The notes below the pieces were generated by a model, which did not search any database, was not told the origin of the DNA, and worked only from the letters and a program-made list of their open reading frames with translations. Shown here in pieces: positions 15,167 to 24,117 of a stretch of 45,114 nucleotides of DNA (its first letter is position 1; the number at the start of each line of letters is the position of its first letter). The stretch covers positions 1 through 45,114 of the forward strand of contig ONRD01000017.1 of assembly GCA_900320185.1 (NCBI GenBank). Reading direction: 5' to 3'. The DNA comes from an uncultured Bacteroidales bacterium. GTDB lineage: Bacteria; Bacteroidota; Bacteroidia; Bacteroidales; UBA932. Position numbers and translations under genes: made by a program.

Positions 15167-15835
15167 ATGAAAAGGATCGTCGCAATCATTGCAGGGCTGC
15201 TCTGCCTGGCGGCTCTTCAAGCACAGGAAGTACCCAGCCACGACTGGGCGAATTTCGGTCGTTATGAGAAGGCCGACGCCGCTGTCACGGCCAGGCCGAA
15301 GGCTGTCCTGATGGGGGACTCCATCACGGACGGGTGGTATGCCCATGACCAGGAGTTCTTCTCTGCCAACGGTTTCGTGGGAAGGGGCATAAGCGGGCAG
15401 GTGACAGCCCAGATGCTGGTCCGTTTCCGCCGCGATGTGATCGACCTGAAACCCAAGTATGTCGTGATACTCGCCGGAATCAACGACATAGCCCGGAATG
15501 ACGGCTACATCTCCATCGAGAACACTTTCGGCAACTTAGTCTCCATGTGCGAACTGGCCAGGGCCAACAAGATAAAGCCTGTCCTGTGCACCTTGCTGCC
15601 TTCTTACCGTTTCCCCTGGAGGCCTGCCATAAAGGACGTAAGGGAACAGGTCGAGAGCCTCAATTCGATGATCCGGGAATATGCGCGCAGGAACCGCATA
15701 AAACTCGTCGACTATGCTCCTTTGCTCGCCGACGGGGAAGGCAACACCCGGAAGGACCTGTCCGGAGATTCCGTGCATCCCAACCTGGACGGTTACAAGA
15801 TCATGGAGGAAGCCCTCCTGAAGGTTCTGAAGTAG
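15167..15835 (+). CDS. SGNH/GDSL-family secreted hydrolase
   Basis: 222 residues with a signal peptide (MKRIVAIIAGLLCLAALQAQ). Block I GDSITDGW carries the nucleophile Ser52, VGRGISG supplies the block II Gly, VVILAGINDIARND is block III with its Asn, and GDSVHPNLDGY near the end provides Asp201 and His204. This set is complete. It belongs with the GDSL lipase/acetylhydrolase (PAF-AH-beta-like) group, which removes acyl or acetyl groups from lipids, glycans or peptidoglycan. A periplasmic sugar O-deacetylase is plausible. ATG 15167 is preferred to the upstream TTG because it opens a normal signal peptide. The gene appears monocistronic. Confidence 0.9.
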   Translation: MKRIVAIIAGLLCLAALQAQEVPSHDWANFGRYEKADAAVTARPKAVLMGDSITDGWYAHDQEFFSANGFVGRGISGQVTAQMLVRFRRDVIDLKPKYVVILAGINDIARNDGYISIENTFGNLVSMCELARANKIKPVLCTLLPSYRFPWRPAIKDVREQVESLNSMIREYARRNRIKLVDYAPLLADGEGNTRKDLSGDSVHPNLDGYKIMEEALLKVLK

Positions 15836-15896
15836 GCCTCCTTCACCTTTTTCCAGGCCGCCGGCCAGGAGCCTTCCGCCGCTACGGAGCCCGGCC

Positions 15897-15937
15897 AACA
15901 AAATAAAAGAGGCCGACCCTTTTCAGTCGACCTCTTT
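15897..15937 (-). terminator. Rho-independent terminator of the rubrerythrin/PMI-like/S4 operon
   Basis: AAAGAGGCCGAC (15906-15917) pairs with GTCGACCTCTTT (15926-15937) over 12 positions with one mismatch and an 8-nt loop. On the minus strand the stem runs into TTTTATTTTGTT, so it terminates minus-strand transcription arriving from the S4 gene. Confidence 0.8.
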
Positions 15938-15958
15938 CACTCATGCAAAGGGAACGGC

Positions 15959-16411
15959 CTACACCTCGTCTTCGTCCATCCCCAGCAGGAGGGAGACGTC
16001 GTCCGGGATGTCTTCCTGGAAGGAGTTGTAGTCCAGGCTGTCCCAAGCCTCCTCCATCGCCCTCCGGTCTTTCTTGGTGGGCCTTCCTGTGCCCCTGTCG
16101 CGTTTGAGGAAGAATGTCTCCACCGGCATCCTGAGCTTGTCCAGTTCGGACTGCGGAGTGAGGTTCTCTGCATAATCCGGAACCAGTTTCGCTCCTAGCC
16201 TGTGCGATGGGATCTGCTTTATCCTGTAGGTGTACAGGACTGTGCCTTTACGGATCTGCAGCACTTCTCCGGGCTTGACGGGGCGCGACGGCTTCACGTT
16301 CGCCCCTCCGGCCTTGACTTTTCCGCCCTTGCAGGCTTCGGTTGCCTCCGTGCGGGTCTTGAACACCCTTATCGACCAGAGTAGTTTGTCTGTCCTTTCA
16401 GATTCTGCCAT
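15959..16411 (-). CDS. S4-domain RNA-binding protein (Hsp15/HslR-like)
   Basis: 150 residues. The N-terminal half is an S4 domain: DKLLWSIRVFKTRTEATEACKGGKVKAGG and PSRPVKPGEVLQI are spread over residues 8-55, as in Hsp15/HslR. Hsp15 binds stalled 50S subunits carrying peptidyl-tRNA and helps recycle them. The middle is basic (KRDRGTGRPTKKDRR, around 103-117) and fits RNA contact; the tail is very acidic (LLLGMDEDEV). It is the last gene of a minus-strand group after the PMI-like gene (12-nt gap) and is followed by a terminator. The function is by family homology; no heat-shock element was identified. Confidence 0.87.
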   Translation of the reverse strand: MAESERTDKLLWSIRVFKTRTEATEACKGGKVKAGGANVKPSRPVKPGEVLQIRKGTVLYTYRIKQIPSHRLGAKLVPDYAENLTPQSELDKLRMPVETFFLKRDRGTGRPTKKDRRAMEEAWDSLDYNSFQEDIPDDVSLLLGMDEDEV

Positions 16412-16423
16412 GGCTTGTTGGGA

Positions 16424-17461
16424 TCAGTTCCAGGTGCGTACATGTGAATGGGGAGTCGTCTCGGCTTCCGGAGCCTGTCCCTGGCTTCCTTCCGACCCGG
16501 TGTAGGAGTCCACTACGGTCCTCTTTTCAACCATCGCTTCCAGGAGGACCGTGCCGGGGGCGGCCGGTGCCAGGATGAAATCATGGTTCTCGGAGGGGAC
16601 CAGCACGGTCTGGCCTTCGTCCAGGTGACAGGGTTCGGCGTCAGGGACTTGCACCGAGGCGCTTCCCTTGAGGCAGTGGTAAGCAGCAAAACTGCCCGGC
16701 TGGTCGCTGTAGATCCTGAGCGGGTCCTTCAAGTCCAGTTCGGTGACGGTGAACTCGGGATACCTTGCGAGCAGTCTCTGCGGCCCTTCCCCCTCGCGGG
16801 AAGGCGGAGGAACGGGTACATATGCATGGAAGTCTATGATGTCGAATGCCTCCTCCAGCAGCAGGTCTTCCGAAGGACCGGCCTCCTGGTCCAGGTCGCA
16901 GAGATTGAAACTCAGTTCGGAGCACTCGGCTATCTCCAGGACCTTCAGGCCGGGTCCGGCGGCATACACCGTGCCGGGCTGGATGACGAAAACGTCCCCT
17001 TTCGAAGGATGGATGTAGTTGAGGACCTCTCCCGGACGGCCTTCAAGGCATCTTTCGTAGAATGAGGCGGCCTCCACTTCCCGGTTGAATCCGAGGCACA
17101 GGGTGGAGTCTTCGCCGGATTCGAGGATGTACCAGAGGGCCGTCTTGCCGAACGAGTCGTAGCGTTCTTCCGCCGTCCTGTCCCCGGCATTGACCTGGAG
17201 GGGCTGCCAGCGCGAGACGTCCATCACTTTCACCAGCAGCGGAAACTGGAGCCCGTAGTATTCGAAGGCATCGTCACCGGTGACCCTCTCCATGTAGGTG
17301 CCCATGAGCTCGCTCAGGGTGTTCCCGGAGAACCAGCCGTTCACGATCATCGAGTCCTTGAAACCCAGGTCCGCAATATGGTAGCAGACGTGTCCCCATG
17401 ACACGTCTGCACCTTCATCGACGAACCTGAGCGGGTATAGCTTGCGGTTCCCGTCTTCCAT
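16424..17461 (-). CDS. Class I phosphomannose isomerase-like protein lacking zinc ligands
   Basis: 345 residues with the overall plan of class I mannose-6-phosphate isomerases. A cupin-type core (about 60-185) and a second sandwich (about 225-330) are recognisable from LLVKVMD, SFGKTALWYILE, GFNRE, KGDVFVIQPGTVYAAG and VLEIAECSELSFNLCD. The normal enzyme binds Zn through Gln and His of QVHP, Glu of GKTE, and His of the T(V/I)HAIG segment. Here these read QVNAGD (Asn91), GKTA (Ala108) and TVYAAG (Tyr166), so only Gln89 remains. Isomerase activity is therefore doubtful. It may have become a sugar-phosphate-binding regulator or other cupin. It sits 3 nt after a reverse rubrerythrin gene and just before an S4-domain gene. 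Confidence 0.8.
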   Translation of the reverse strand: MEDGNRKLYPLRFVDEGADVSWGHVCYHIADLGFKDSMIVNGWFSGNTLSELMGTYMERVTGDDAFEYYGLQFPLLVKVMDVSRWQPLQVNAGDRTAEERYDSFGKTALWYILESGEDSTLCLGFNREVEAASFYERCLEGRPGEVLNYIHPSKGDVFVIQPGTVYAAGPGLKVLEIAECSELSFNLCDLDQEAGPSEDLLLEEAFDIIDFHAYVPVPPPSREGEGPQRLLARYPEFTVTELDLKDPLRIYSDQPGSFAAYHCLKGSASVQVPDAEPCHLDEGQTVLVPSENHDFILAPAAPGTVLLEAMVEKRTVVDSYTGSEGSQGQAPEAETTPHSHVRTWN

Positions 17462-17464
17462 CGG

Positions 17465-18019
17465 CTATTTCCCGAAATAGCGTTTGAGCAGTCCGTAGAA
17501 GCCCGCTCCGTGGCGTGCTTCGTCCTTAGCCATCTCGTGGACGGTGTCATGGACGGCGTCGTAGCCCAGGGCCTTTGCCTTCTTCGCGATGTCCAGCTTG
17601 CCTTCGCATGCTCCGGCTTCAGCCTGGTAGCGCTTTTCGAGATTGGTCTTGGTGTCCCAGACGATGTCGCCGAGGAGTTCTGCGAACTTGGAGGCGTGCT
17701 CAGCCTCCTCGAATGCGTAGCGCTTGAAAGCATCTGCGATCTCGGGGTAGCCCTCGCGCTCCGCCTGGCGGGACATGGCAAGGTACATGCCCACCTCCGA
17801 GCACTCGCCGTTGAAGTTGTCACGGAGTCCCTTCACGATCTCCTGGTCCTCGACCTGGCCATCGCCCAGGTGATGCTCGCAGGCCCACTGGGGCTCTCCG
17901 GCGTCATCCTTTATTTCGACGAACTTGCTGGCAGGAGCCTTGCACTGGGGGCAGCGCTCGGGGGGATTCTCTCCTTCGTAGACGTAGCCGCACACCATGC
18001 ATCTGAATTTCTTTTTCAT
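17465..18019 (-). CDS. Reverse rubrerythrin (NADH peroxidase-like)
   Basis: 184 residues with domain order opposite to classical rubrerythrin. An N-terminal rubredoxin-like iron site (Cys7, Cys10, Cys23, Cys26; CMVC and CPQC) precedes a four-helix di-iron domain. That domain carries [19 protein letters not shown] and [10 protein letters not shown], which supply the Glu and His ligands (ExxH and ExxRH). Reverse rubrerythrins reduce hydrogen peroxide to water with NADH-derived electrons, and protect anaerobes during oxygen exposure. It is cytosolic, with no signal peptide. It is the first gene of the minus-strand group and has a strong -7 box (TATATTTG) about 55 nt upstream. Confidence 0.93.
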   Translation of the reverse strand: MKKKFRCMVCGYVYEGENPPERCPQCKAPASKFVEIKDDAGEPQWACEHHLGDGQVEDQEIVKGLRDNFNGECSEVGMYLAMSRQAEREGYPEIADAFKRYAFEEAEHASKFAELLGDIVWDTKTNLEKRYQAEAGACEGKLDIAKKAKALGYDAVHDTVHEMAKDEARHGAGFYGLLKRYFGK

Positions 18020-18074
18020 GATTCTTTCTTTTTATTGATTTAAGAGGGTGGTAATCCAACAAGATTGGATTTTA

Positions 18075-18082
18075 CAAATATA
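18075..18082 (-). promoter_or_regulatory. -7 promoter box for the rubrerythrin operon
   Basis: On the minus strand TATATTTG is followed by an AT-rich leader of about 50 nt before the rubrerythrin ATG. Confidence 0.6.
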
Positions 18083-18127
18083 ATCAATTTTTTCTCGAAA
18101 GTGCTTCGGTTTGGCACTTCCAACGAT

Positions 18128-18135
18128 TAACTTTG
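18128..18135 (+). promoter_or_regulatory. -7 promoter box abutting addB
   Basis: TAACTTTG ends only 4 nt before the addB ATG (18140), so the predicted transcript start coincides with the start codon. A TTTGG at 18110-18114 is a possible upstream element, though its spacing of 14 nt is short. Confidence 0.5.
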
Positions 18136-18139
18136 CGTC

Positions 18140-20977
18140 ATGATCCCTTTCTTGAAACAGGTGGCGCAGCATTACCATTCGCTCGGAGACATCGGGCGCA
18201 GATGCTTCATCTTCCCCAACCGCAGGAGCCAGGTCTTCTTCATGAAGTACCTGGGAGAGTCGGTAAAGGAAGCCGGAGTCCCCGTGCAGGCGCCTGAAAT
18301 GATGTCCATCGACGATTTCTTCTACAAGGCGTCAGGTGCCGGGAAGCCGGACAGGGTGGACCTGCTGCTTACTCTCTACGAATGCTACTGCCGCCTCAAT
18401 CCGGAGCCTGAGCAATTGGACGATTTCATATTCTGGGGAGATGTCATCCTCGGTGATTTCGACGATGTGGACAAGTACCTTGCCGATCCCGGGATGCTTT
18501 TCCGGAACGTCGCCGAGTTCAAGGACATACAGGACTCGTATTCCTACCTTACCGAAACCCAGCGCAAGGCGCTGGAGAGGTTCGTGGGCAATTTCAGCCG
18601 GGACGGGCGCCTGACGGTGGACCCGGGGGCGGAGAATCCCGGGGTGAAGGAGAAGTTCCTCCGGATCTGGAACCTGCTGCTTCCCCTGTACAACGATTTC
18701 AGGGCTGTCCTTTCCCGGGAGGGGAAAGCGACTCCCGGCATGGTCTACCGGGGACTTGCCGACAAGATGCGCACTGAAAGTGCAGCCGACGTGCTCGGGC
18801 CTGTCTTCGGGGACCGCGAATATGTGTTCGTGGGCCTCAATGCCCTGAATGAATGCGAGAAGACAGTGATGCGCAGGATGCACCTCGCCGGCCTGGCGGG
18901 ATTCTGCTGGGACTATTCGTCGTCCATGGTCAGGCATCCGCTCAACAAGTCTTCTTTCTTCATGTCCCGTAATGTCGAAGAGTTCCCCCAGGCCTTCAGG
19001 CCGGATCCCGACGGGCTTGGAGTCCCGGAGGTGGAGGTGGTCAGCGTCTCATCCTCGGTCGGTCAGGCGAAACTCCTTGACAGCCTCGTGGACGACGAGG
19101 AGACTGCGGTGGTCCTGCCCGATGAGACCCTTCTGGTTCCGGTCCTCAATTCCATCCCTCCCCGCATCCGTGACATCAACGTGACCATGGGCTATCCCAT
19201 GGCCCAGAGCGCCATATATGACTTCCTGAAGCTGGTCACCGCCATGCAGATGCATCTGAGGTCCAAGGACGGGAAGTGGTTCTTCTACCATGCCCAGGTC
19301 TGGGCTATCATGTCTTCGAACATATTCAGGAAACTCACCGAAGGGGACGAGGAGGCAAGGCAGAAGGTCTCTGCCGTGCGCCAGGCCAGGAAATACTACA
19401 TTCCCGGGGAGGACCTCTGCGGCCATCCCCTGTTCGACCTGGTGTTCCGGCCTGTGGTGGAGGACCCGGGATCAGGCGATCCAGCCCTCATCGCCCGTTT
19501 GGCCGCCTACCAGAAGGACATCCTCAAAGGGATTGCGACCTACCTTGGCGGCGACCCGGACCTGGCTGTGGAATTCGAATTCGCAAGGGCGGCCTACAAT
19601 GCAGTCTCCAAACTCGCCCTCAAGCACCTCGGAGTCAGGCCGCAGACGTATGCAAGGCTGCTGGACCGCCTTCTTGGAACCGTGTCGGTCCCCTTCAACG
19701 GCGAGCCCCTGAAGGGTCTCCAGGTCATGGGACCCCTCGAGACGCGCTGCCTGGACTTCCCCCACGTCGTGATACTGTCCTGCAACGAGGGTATGTTCCC
19801 CCGGAGGAACGTCAGTTCGTCTTTCATCCCTCCGGAACTCCGCAAGGGTTTCGGGCTCCCGACATACGAGTACCAGGATGCGGTCTGGGCATATTACTTC
19901 TACAGGCTGATACAGCGCGCGCGGAAGGTCTCCCTGGTCTATGACTCGAGGACGGAGGGCATCAAGTCCGGGGAGGAAAGCCGCTACATAAAGCAGCTGC
20001 ATTACCACTTCAACCTGCCGCTCAGGAGGCGCTTCGCCTCTTCGGTCGCCGTGGCGGCGCCCCCTCCGCCGGACATCCCGAAGACCGGCGAGGACATCGA
20101 AACGATACGCAGCCGCACCCTCTCCGCCTCCGCGTTGAAGAATTACCTCGACTGTCCGGCGAAGTTCTATTATGCTACGGTGAAGGGGCTGAAGAAGAAG
20201 GACGAGGTGGCAGAGGACCTGGATTCCGGGATGCTCGGAGACGTGTTCCACAAGACCATGCAGGCCCTTTATTCCCGTCCGGAGGGCTTTGTCTCGAAAG
20301 AAAGCCTTTCCCGCCTCGCCAAGGACCGGGGGGGAATAAAGGAGATGGTCCGCCGCAACATCCTTGCTGAACTCAATTCAGTGGAAGTGACGGGGCGGGA
20401 CCTTGTGGTGGAGGACGTCATCGTCGAATATGTCCTGGGCACGCTGAGGCGCGACATTGAATTGCTGGAGTCTTCGGGGTACCCCGGTTTCGAGATTCTC
20501 GGCCTGGAGCTTCCGCTCAAGACGAAGATAGGTTCCCTGGATTTCGTAGGGTACATTGACAGGCTGGACAGCCTCCGCCCAGGAGAAGTGAGGGTCGTCG
20601 ATTACAAGACCGGCAAGGTCGAGGACAAGGACATCGATATCAGTGACGCCAAGGCAGCATCCGTGGTCGCGGCCATGTTCGGGGAGAAGAACAAGGGCCG
20701 CCCCAAGATCGCTTTCCAGCTGTATCTCTACGATGTCCTCTGCCGCAGGCTCCCGAAGGTGGGGGATTGTAGGATCGTCAACTCGGTGTATGCTCCGGCA
20801 AGCTTCTTCACAGAAGGTGTACGGGAGATCCCATGCAGCGAGGTGTTCATGCAGCTGGCCGGAGAAAGCCTGGACAGTCTGCTCGCCGGATTGCTCTCTC
20901 CGGAGGTCCCCTTTGCCAGGACCTCCGATCCCGAAACATGCAAGTGGTGTGATTTCAAGATGATCTGCGGGCGATGA
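18140..20977 (+). CDS. addB: AddB-type PD-(D/E)XK nuclease subunit
   Basis: 945 residues, the AddB-like partner of an AddAB/RexAB helicase-nuclease that resects double-strand breaks for RecA. The N-terminal part is a helicase-like fold without a working Walker A motif (RCFIFPNRRSQVFFMKYL near residue 15). The C-terminal nuclease has LSASALKNYLDCPAKFYY, GDVFHKTMQ, and the PD-(D/E)XK core VVDYKTGK (about 819-826). An iron-sulfur staple is indicated by the Cys in DCPAKFYY and by Cys934, Cys937 and Cys943 at the extreme C-terminus (CKWCDFKMICGR), as in AddB. Its TGA overlaps the addA ATG, giving coupled translation. The -7 box lies 4 nt upstream, suggesting a leaderless mRNA. Confidence 0.92.
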   Translation: MIPFLKQVAQHYHSLGDIGRRCFIFPNRRSQVFFMKYLGESVKEAGVPVQAPEMMSIDDFFYKASGAGKPDRVDLLLTLYECYCRLNPEPEQLDDFIFWGDVILGDFDDVDKYLADPGMLFRNVAEFKDIQDSYSYLTETQRKALERFVGNFSRDGRLTVDPGAENPGVKEKFLRIWNLLLPLYNDFRAVLSREGKATPGMVYRGLADKMRTESAADVLGPVFGDREYVFVGLNALNECEKTVMRRMHLAGLAGFCWDYSSSMVRHPLNKSSFFMSRNVEEFPQAFRPDPDGLGVPEVEVVSVSSSVGQAKLLDSLVDDEETAVVLPDETLLVPVLNSIPPRIRDINVTMGYPMAQSAIYDFLKLVTAMQMHLRSKDGKWFFYHAQVWAIMSSNIFRKLTEGDEEARQKVSAVRQARKYYIPGEDLCGHPLFDLVFRPVVEDPGSGDPALIARLAAYQKDILKGIATYLGGDPDLAVEFEFARAAYNAVSKLALKHLGVRPQTYARLLDRLLGTVSVPFNGEPLKGLQVMGPLETRCLDFPHVVILSCNEGMFPRRNVSSSFIPPELRKGFGLPTYEYQDAVWAYYFYRLIQRARKVSLVYDSRTEGIKSGEESRYIKQLHYHFNLPLRRRFASSVAVAAPPPPDIPKTGEDIETIRSRTLSASALKNYLDCPAKFYYATVKGLKKKDEVAEDLDSGMLGDVFHKTMQALYSRPEGFVSKESLSRLAKDRGGIKEMVRRNILAELNSVEVTGRDLVVEDVIVEYVLGTLRRDIELLESSGYPGFEILGLELPLKTKIGSLDFVGYIDRLDSLRPGEVRVVDYKTGKVEDKDIDISDAKAASVVAAMFGEKNKGRPKIAFQLYLYDVLCRRLPKVGDCRIVNSVYAPASFFTEGVREIPCSEVFMQLAGESLDSLLAGLLSPEVPFARTSDPETCKWCDFKMICGR

Positions 20978-23900
20978 TAAAGATAATGAAAGCTTCCGCC
21001 GGGTCGGGCAAGACATTCAACCTGGCAAAGACGTACATCAGGCTCCTGCTCGAGGGCGGGGAACGGTATTCCTACCGGCATATCCTGGCCGTGACCTTCA
21101 CCAACAAGGCCACGGACGAGATGAAAAGCAGGATACTCAAGGAGCTCCATGTCCTTTCCGAGGATCCTCAGGCTTCTCCTTACCACGAAGACTTCCTGCC
21201 GCTGTTCAATGACGAGTCCCTCCTCAGGGCCAAGGCTGCCGAGGCGCTTTCAGACATCCTGCACGACTACGGCGCCTTCTCCGTGAGCACGATAGACCGG
21301 TTCTTCCAGCAGACCTTGAAGGCATTCTCGAGGGAGATCGGCCAGTTCGCATCCTATCAGGTGGAACTTGACAAGGACTCACTTGTGGCCGAGAGCGTGG
21401 ACCGCCTGCTGGACTCGCTTTCGGAGGAGGACAAGCCTCTTCTGGACTGGTTGAAGAACAGCGTGCTGGAGGACCTGAGGGAAGGGCGGCGCTACAACCT
21501 CGAGAAAAAGCTCAAGGAGGTCGCCATGACCCTCAAGTCGGACGAGCACCGTGCGGCCGTGGAGGAATATTCAGTAGACGACAGGAAGGCCTGCTCGAAG
21601 GAGAACATCCTCAGGACCAAGCGCGGCATCAAGGAGGTGTTGGATAAGTTCCGTGGCGGAGTCAAGGCCGCTGCGGCAGGCTTCGTCGAAGGCTGTGCCG
21701 CCGCCGGGATAGGGGAGCGGGACTTATCCGGTTCTACCTTCAGCCAGGTTTTCGCCGCCGCCGTCTCCAAGGGACGCGAGCTCCCGAAGCCGCCTTCAGA
21801 AGCGCTGTTGAAACGGGTGGACGATTTCAGCCTGTGGTTCCGGAAGGCTGACAGGGAACGTTTCGCGGGCCTGGAGGGCGTCCTGATGCCCCTGCTCCGC
21901 GACTATGTGGCGATGTTCGGCGACCCCCTCAGGGTGGCTCTCACTGCGAAGAAGGTTTCCGAGAACCTCAACGAGATGGGGATAGCCAGGGAACTGTACA
22001 AGGAATTCGACGGCCTTCTCAAGGAGAAGAACGTACTGAGCCTCGACGACTCCAACACCCTTCTGCGGGACATCATCGACGGGTCCGACGCTCCTTTCAT
22101 CTACGAAAAGACAGGTGTCCGCTACGAGCATTTCCTCCTTGACGAATTCCAGGATACGTCCCGGATCCAATGGGATAATTTCCGTCCCCTGCTCCGCGAA
22201 AGCAACGACAACGGCAGGGAGAACCTGCTTGTCGGTGACGTGAAGCAGAGCATCTACCGCTGGAGGGGCTCGGACTGGAACATGATGGACTCTGAAGTGC
22301 AGCAGGAGTTTCCCGGCAGCGAGGTGGAGCCTCTTCGCGGCAACTATCGGAGCCTGGGGAACCTCGTGGAATTCAACAATGGTTTCTTCCCCTTTGCCGC
22401 GGCTTTCCTGGACAGTATCCCGGGAGGGGAAGGGAAAGTGTCCGGAATCTATTCCGATGTAGGACAGACGGTGGAATCGAAGGATTCCCGGGAGGGAATC
22501 GTCGAGGCGCTTTTCTGCGGTCAGGATGAAGAGCTCCAGGCAGTCTTTGACACGGTCAGGAAGGTCCACGCCCAAGGTGCGCGGTACGGAGACGTGACAG
22601 TGCTGGTCCGCAAGAACGAACAAGGGTCACAGGTGGCGGAATTCCTCATGGACAACGGCATCAAGGTGGTCTCCGACGATTCCCTGAGGCTCAAGTCCTC
22701 CGTGGTCGTGCGGCAGCTGGTGTCCCTCCTCTCCTCTGCCGGAAGCGAAGAGGACCCGGTTGGTTCATACCTTGCGCAGGAACTTGGTATAGACACGGCC
22801 AGGATAACCAGCATGTCCCTTTTCGGCCTGTGCGAGGGGATCCTGAGGATGCTGAGGGAAAAGGACAGGGAAGTCTTCGATTCGGAGACACGCTACATAC
22901 AGTCTTTCATGGACCTGGTCAGCGACCACGTCTCACTCGACGGCAATGAACTCGGAAGTTTCCTCCGGTCCTGGGGCGAAAGCGATCCGAAGATAAGCTC
23001 TCCTTCAGATCCTGATTCGGTGCGGGTCATGACGATCCACAAGGCGAAAGGGCTGGAGTTCCAGTATGTGGTTTTCCCGTTTGCCGAACAAACGGGACTC
23101 TTCCATCCGGAAAAGCGCTGGGTGCGTCCGGATATCATGGGGACCGAGCTGGAAGGCCTGCTGGACGGGGTCTATCATGTATCCCTCCAGGAACCTTCCA
23201 AGGACAACTCCTTGTTCAAGGATGCCGGGATGAAAGAGCAGAAGCTCCAGTTCATCGACAATATCAACACATTCTACGTAGCCTTGACCAGGGCTGTCGC
23301 CGGGATGACGGTCATCAGTGAGATGCCGCCCCAGGAGTGCATCTGTGCGGCGAAGGAAGGCCTTCCGTTCGCCTACAAGGATTTCTCGCAGGTCCTTTAC
23401 GGCTATCTTTGCTCCCGCGAAGGAGGTAAAGGTTTCGAAGTTGAAGAGACCGACGCGTCAGTCCGGTTCTCGAAAGGGACTGTCCCGGACTTCAACGGCG
23501 GGAGCGGAGGTGCGGAGACCGCCGAGGAAGCCATACTGGCCTCGTATCGGTCATGGCCCCTGAACCCTGGGGATGGCAATCCCGGGACGGATGTCCGTGA
23601 GCGCGGACGGCTCAAGTTCAGGGCCGACTCGGTGGATTTCTTCTCCGACGAGGCCAGGGCGGACCGGTCTCTCCGCGAAAGGGGGACCGTCCTGCACGGC
23701 ATCCTGTCGAAGGTGACTGTGCCTTCTGACCTGCCTTCGGCGGTCAGGGAAGCTTTCGAAGCCGGCGAGATATCAGGCGAGAAGGAATGCCTGGACCTTC
23801 TTGCCCCGGCAGTCGCCTCCCACCCCGAGTGGTTCCCGCAGGACGGGTCCTGCGTGCTGGCCGAGACATCCCTGGTCGATGACGACGGGCAGGTCTACAG

Positions 23901-24075
23901 GCCTGACAGGGTGATAATCCGTGGCGGGGAGGTGACCGTCGTCGACTACAAGTTCGGGGAGAAGAACCCCCGGTACCGCCGCCAGGTAGACCGCTATGCC
24001 TCTATTTACCGTAAAATGGGCTATGGAAAAGTTTCTGCTGCAATCTGGTATGTTATTTCCGGCGAGGTAGAATAA
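20974..24075 (+). CDS. addA: AddA/RecB-type UvrD-superfamily helicase-nuclease
   Basis: 1033 residues. Walker A is ASAGSGKTFNLAKT (about 7-20), motif Ia lies in AVTFTNKATDEMKSR, Walker B is DEFQDTSRIQWDNF (from 390), motif IV-like GDVKQSIYRWRGSD follows, then VMTIHKAKGLEFQYVVFPF and NTFYVALTRAV. This is a complete SF1A helicase. The C-terminus has VLHGILSKV, VYRPDRVII and VVDYKFGEKNPRYRRQV (from 989), the RecB-family nuclease motifs with the catalytic Asp and Lys and a following Gln. With AddB it would unwind and degrade broken ends until a Chi-like site. The ATG lies within the last codons of addB (ATGA overlap). Confidence 0.95.
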   Translation: MIKIMKASAGSGKTFNLAKTYIRLLLEGGERYSYRHILAVTFTNKATDEMKSRILKELHVLSEDPQASPYHEDFLPLFNDESLLRAKAAEALSDILHDYGAFSVSTIDRFFQQTLKAFSREIGQFASYQVELDKDSLVAESVDRLLDSLSEEDKPLLDWLKNSVLEDLREGRRYNLEKKLKEVAMTLKSDEHRAAVEEYSVDDRKACSKENILRTKRGIKEVLDKFRGGVKAAAAGFVEGCAAAGIGERDLSGSTFSQVFAAAVSKGRELPKPPSEALLKRVDDFSLWFRKADRERFAGLEGVLMPLLRDYVAMFGDPLRVALTAKKVSENLNEMGIARELYKEFDGLLKEKNVLSLDDSNTLLRDIIDGSDAPFIYEKTGVRYEHFLLDEFQDTSRIQWDNFRPLLRESNDNGRENLLVGDVKQSIYRWRGSDWNMMDSEVQQEFPGSEVEPLRGNYRSLGNLVEFNNGFFPFAAAFLDSIPGGEGKVSGIYSDVGQTVESKDSREGIVEALFCGQDEELQAVFDTVRKVHAQGARYGDVTVLVRKNEQGSQVAEFLMDNGIKVVSDDSLRLKSSVVVRQLVSLLSSAGSEEDPVGSYLAQELGIDTARITSMSLFGLCEGILRMLREKDREVFDSETRYIQSFMDLVSDHVSLDGNELGSFLRSWGESDPKISSPSDPDSVRVMTIHKAKGLEFQYVVFPFAEQTGLFHPEKRWVRPDIMGTELEGLLDGVYHVSLQEPSKDNSLFKDAGMKEQKLQFIDNINTFYVALTRAVAGMTVISEMPPQECICAAKEGLPFAYKDFSQVLYGYLCSREGGKGFEVEETDASVRFSKGTVPDFNGGSGGAETAEEAILASYRSWPLNPGDGNPGTDVRERGRLKFRADSVDFFSDEARADRSLRERGTVLHGILSKVTVPSDLPSAVREAFEAGEISGEKECLDLLAPAVASHPEWFPQDGSCVLAETSLVDDDGQVYRPDRVIIRGGEVTVVDYKFGEKNPRYRRQVDRYASIYRKMGYGKVSAAIWYVISGEVE

Positions 24076-24082
24076 AATTTCG

Positions 24083-24090
24083 TATATTTG
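24083..24090 (+). promoter_or_regulatory. -7 promoter box for the DUF4290-ftsK operon
   Basis: TATATTTG just after the addA stop, about 27 nt before the DUF4290 start. Confidence 0.6.
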
Positions 24091-24117
24091 TACGATTATG
24101 GTTTATTATGATCGTTT

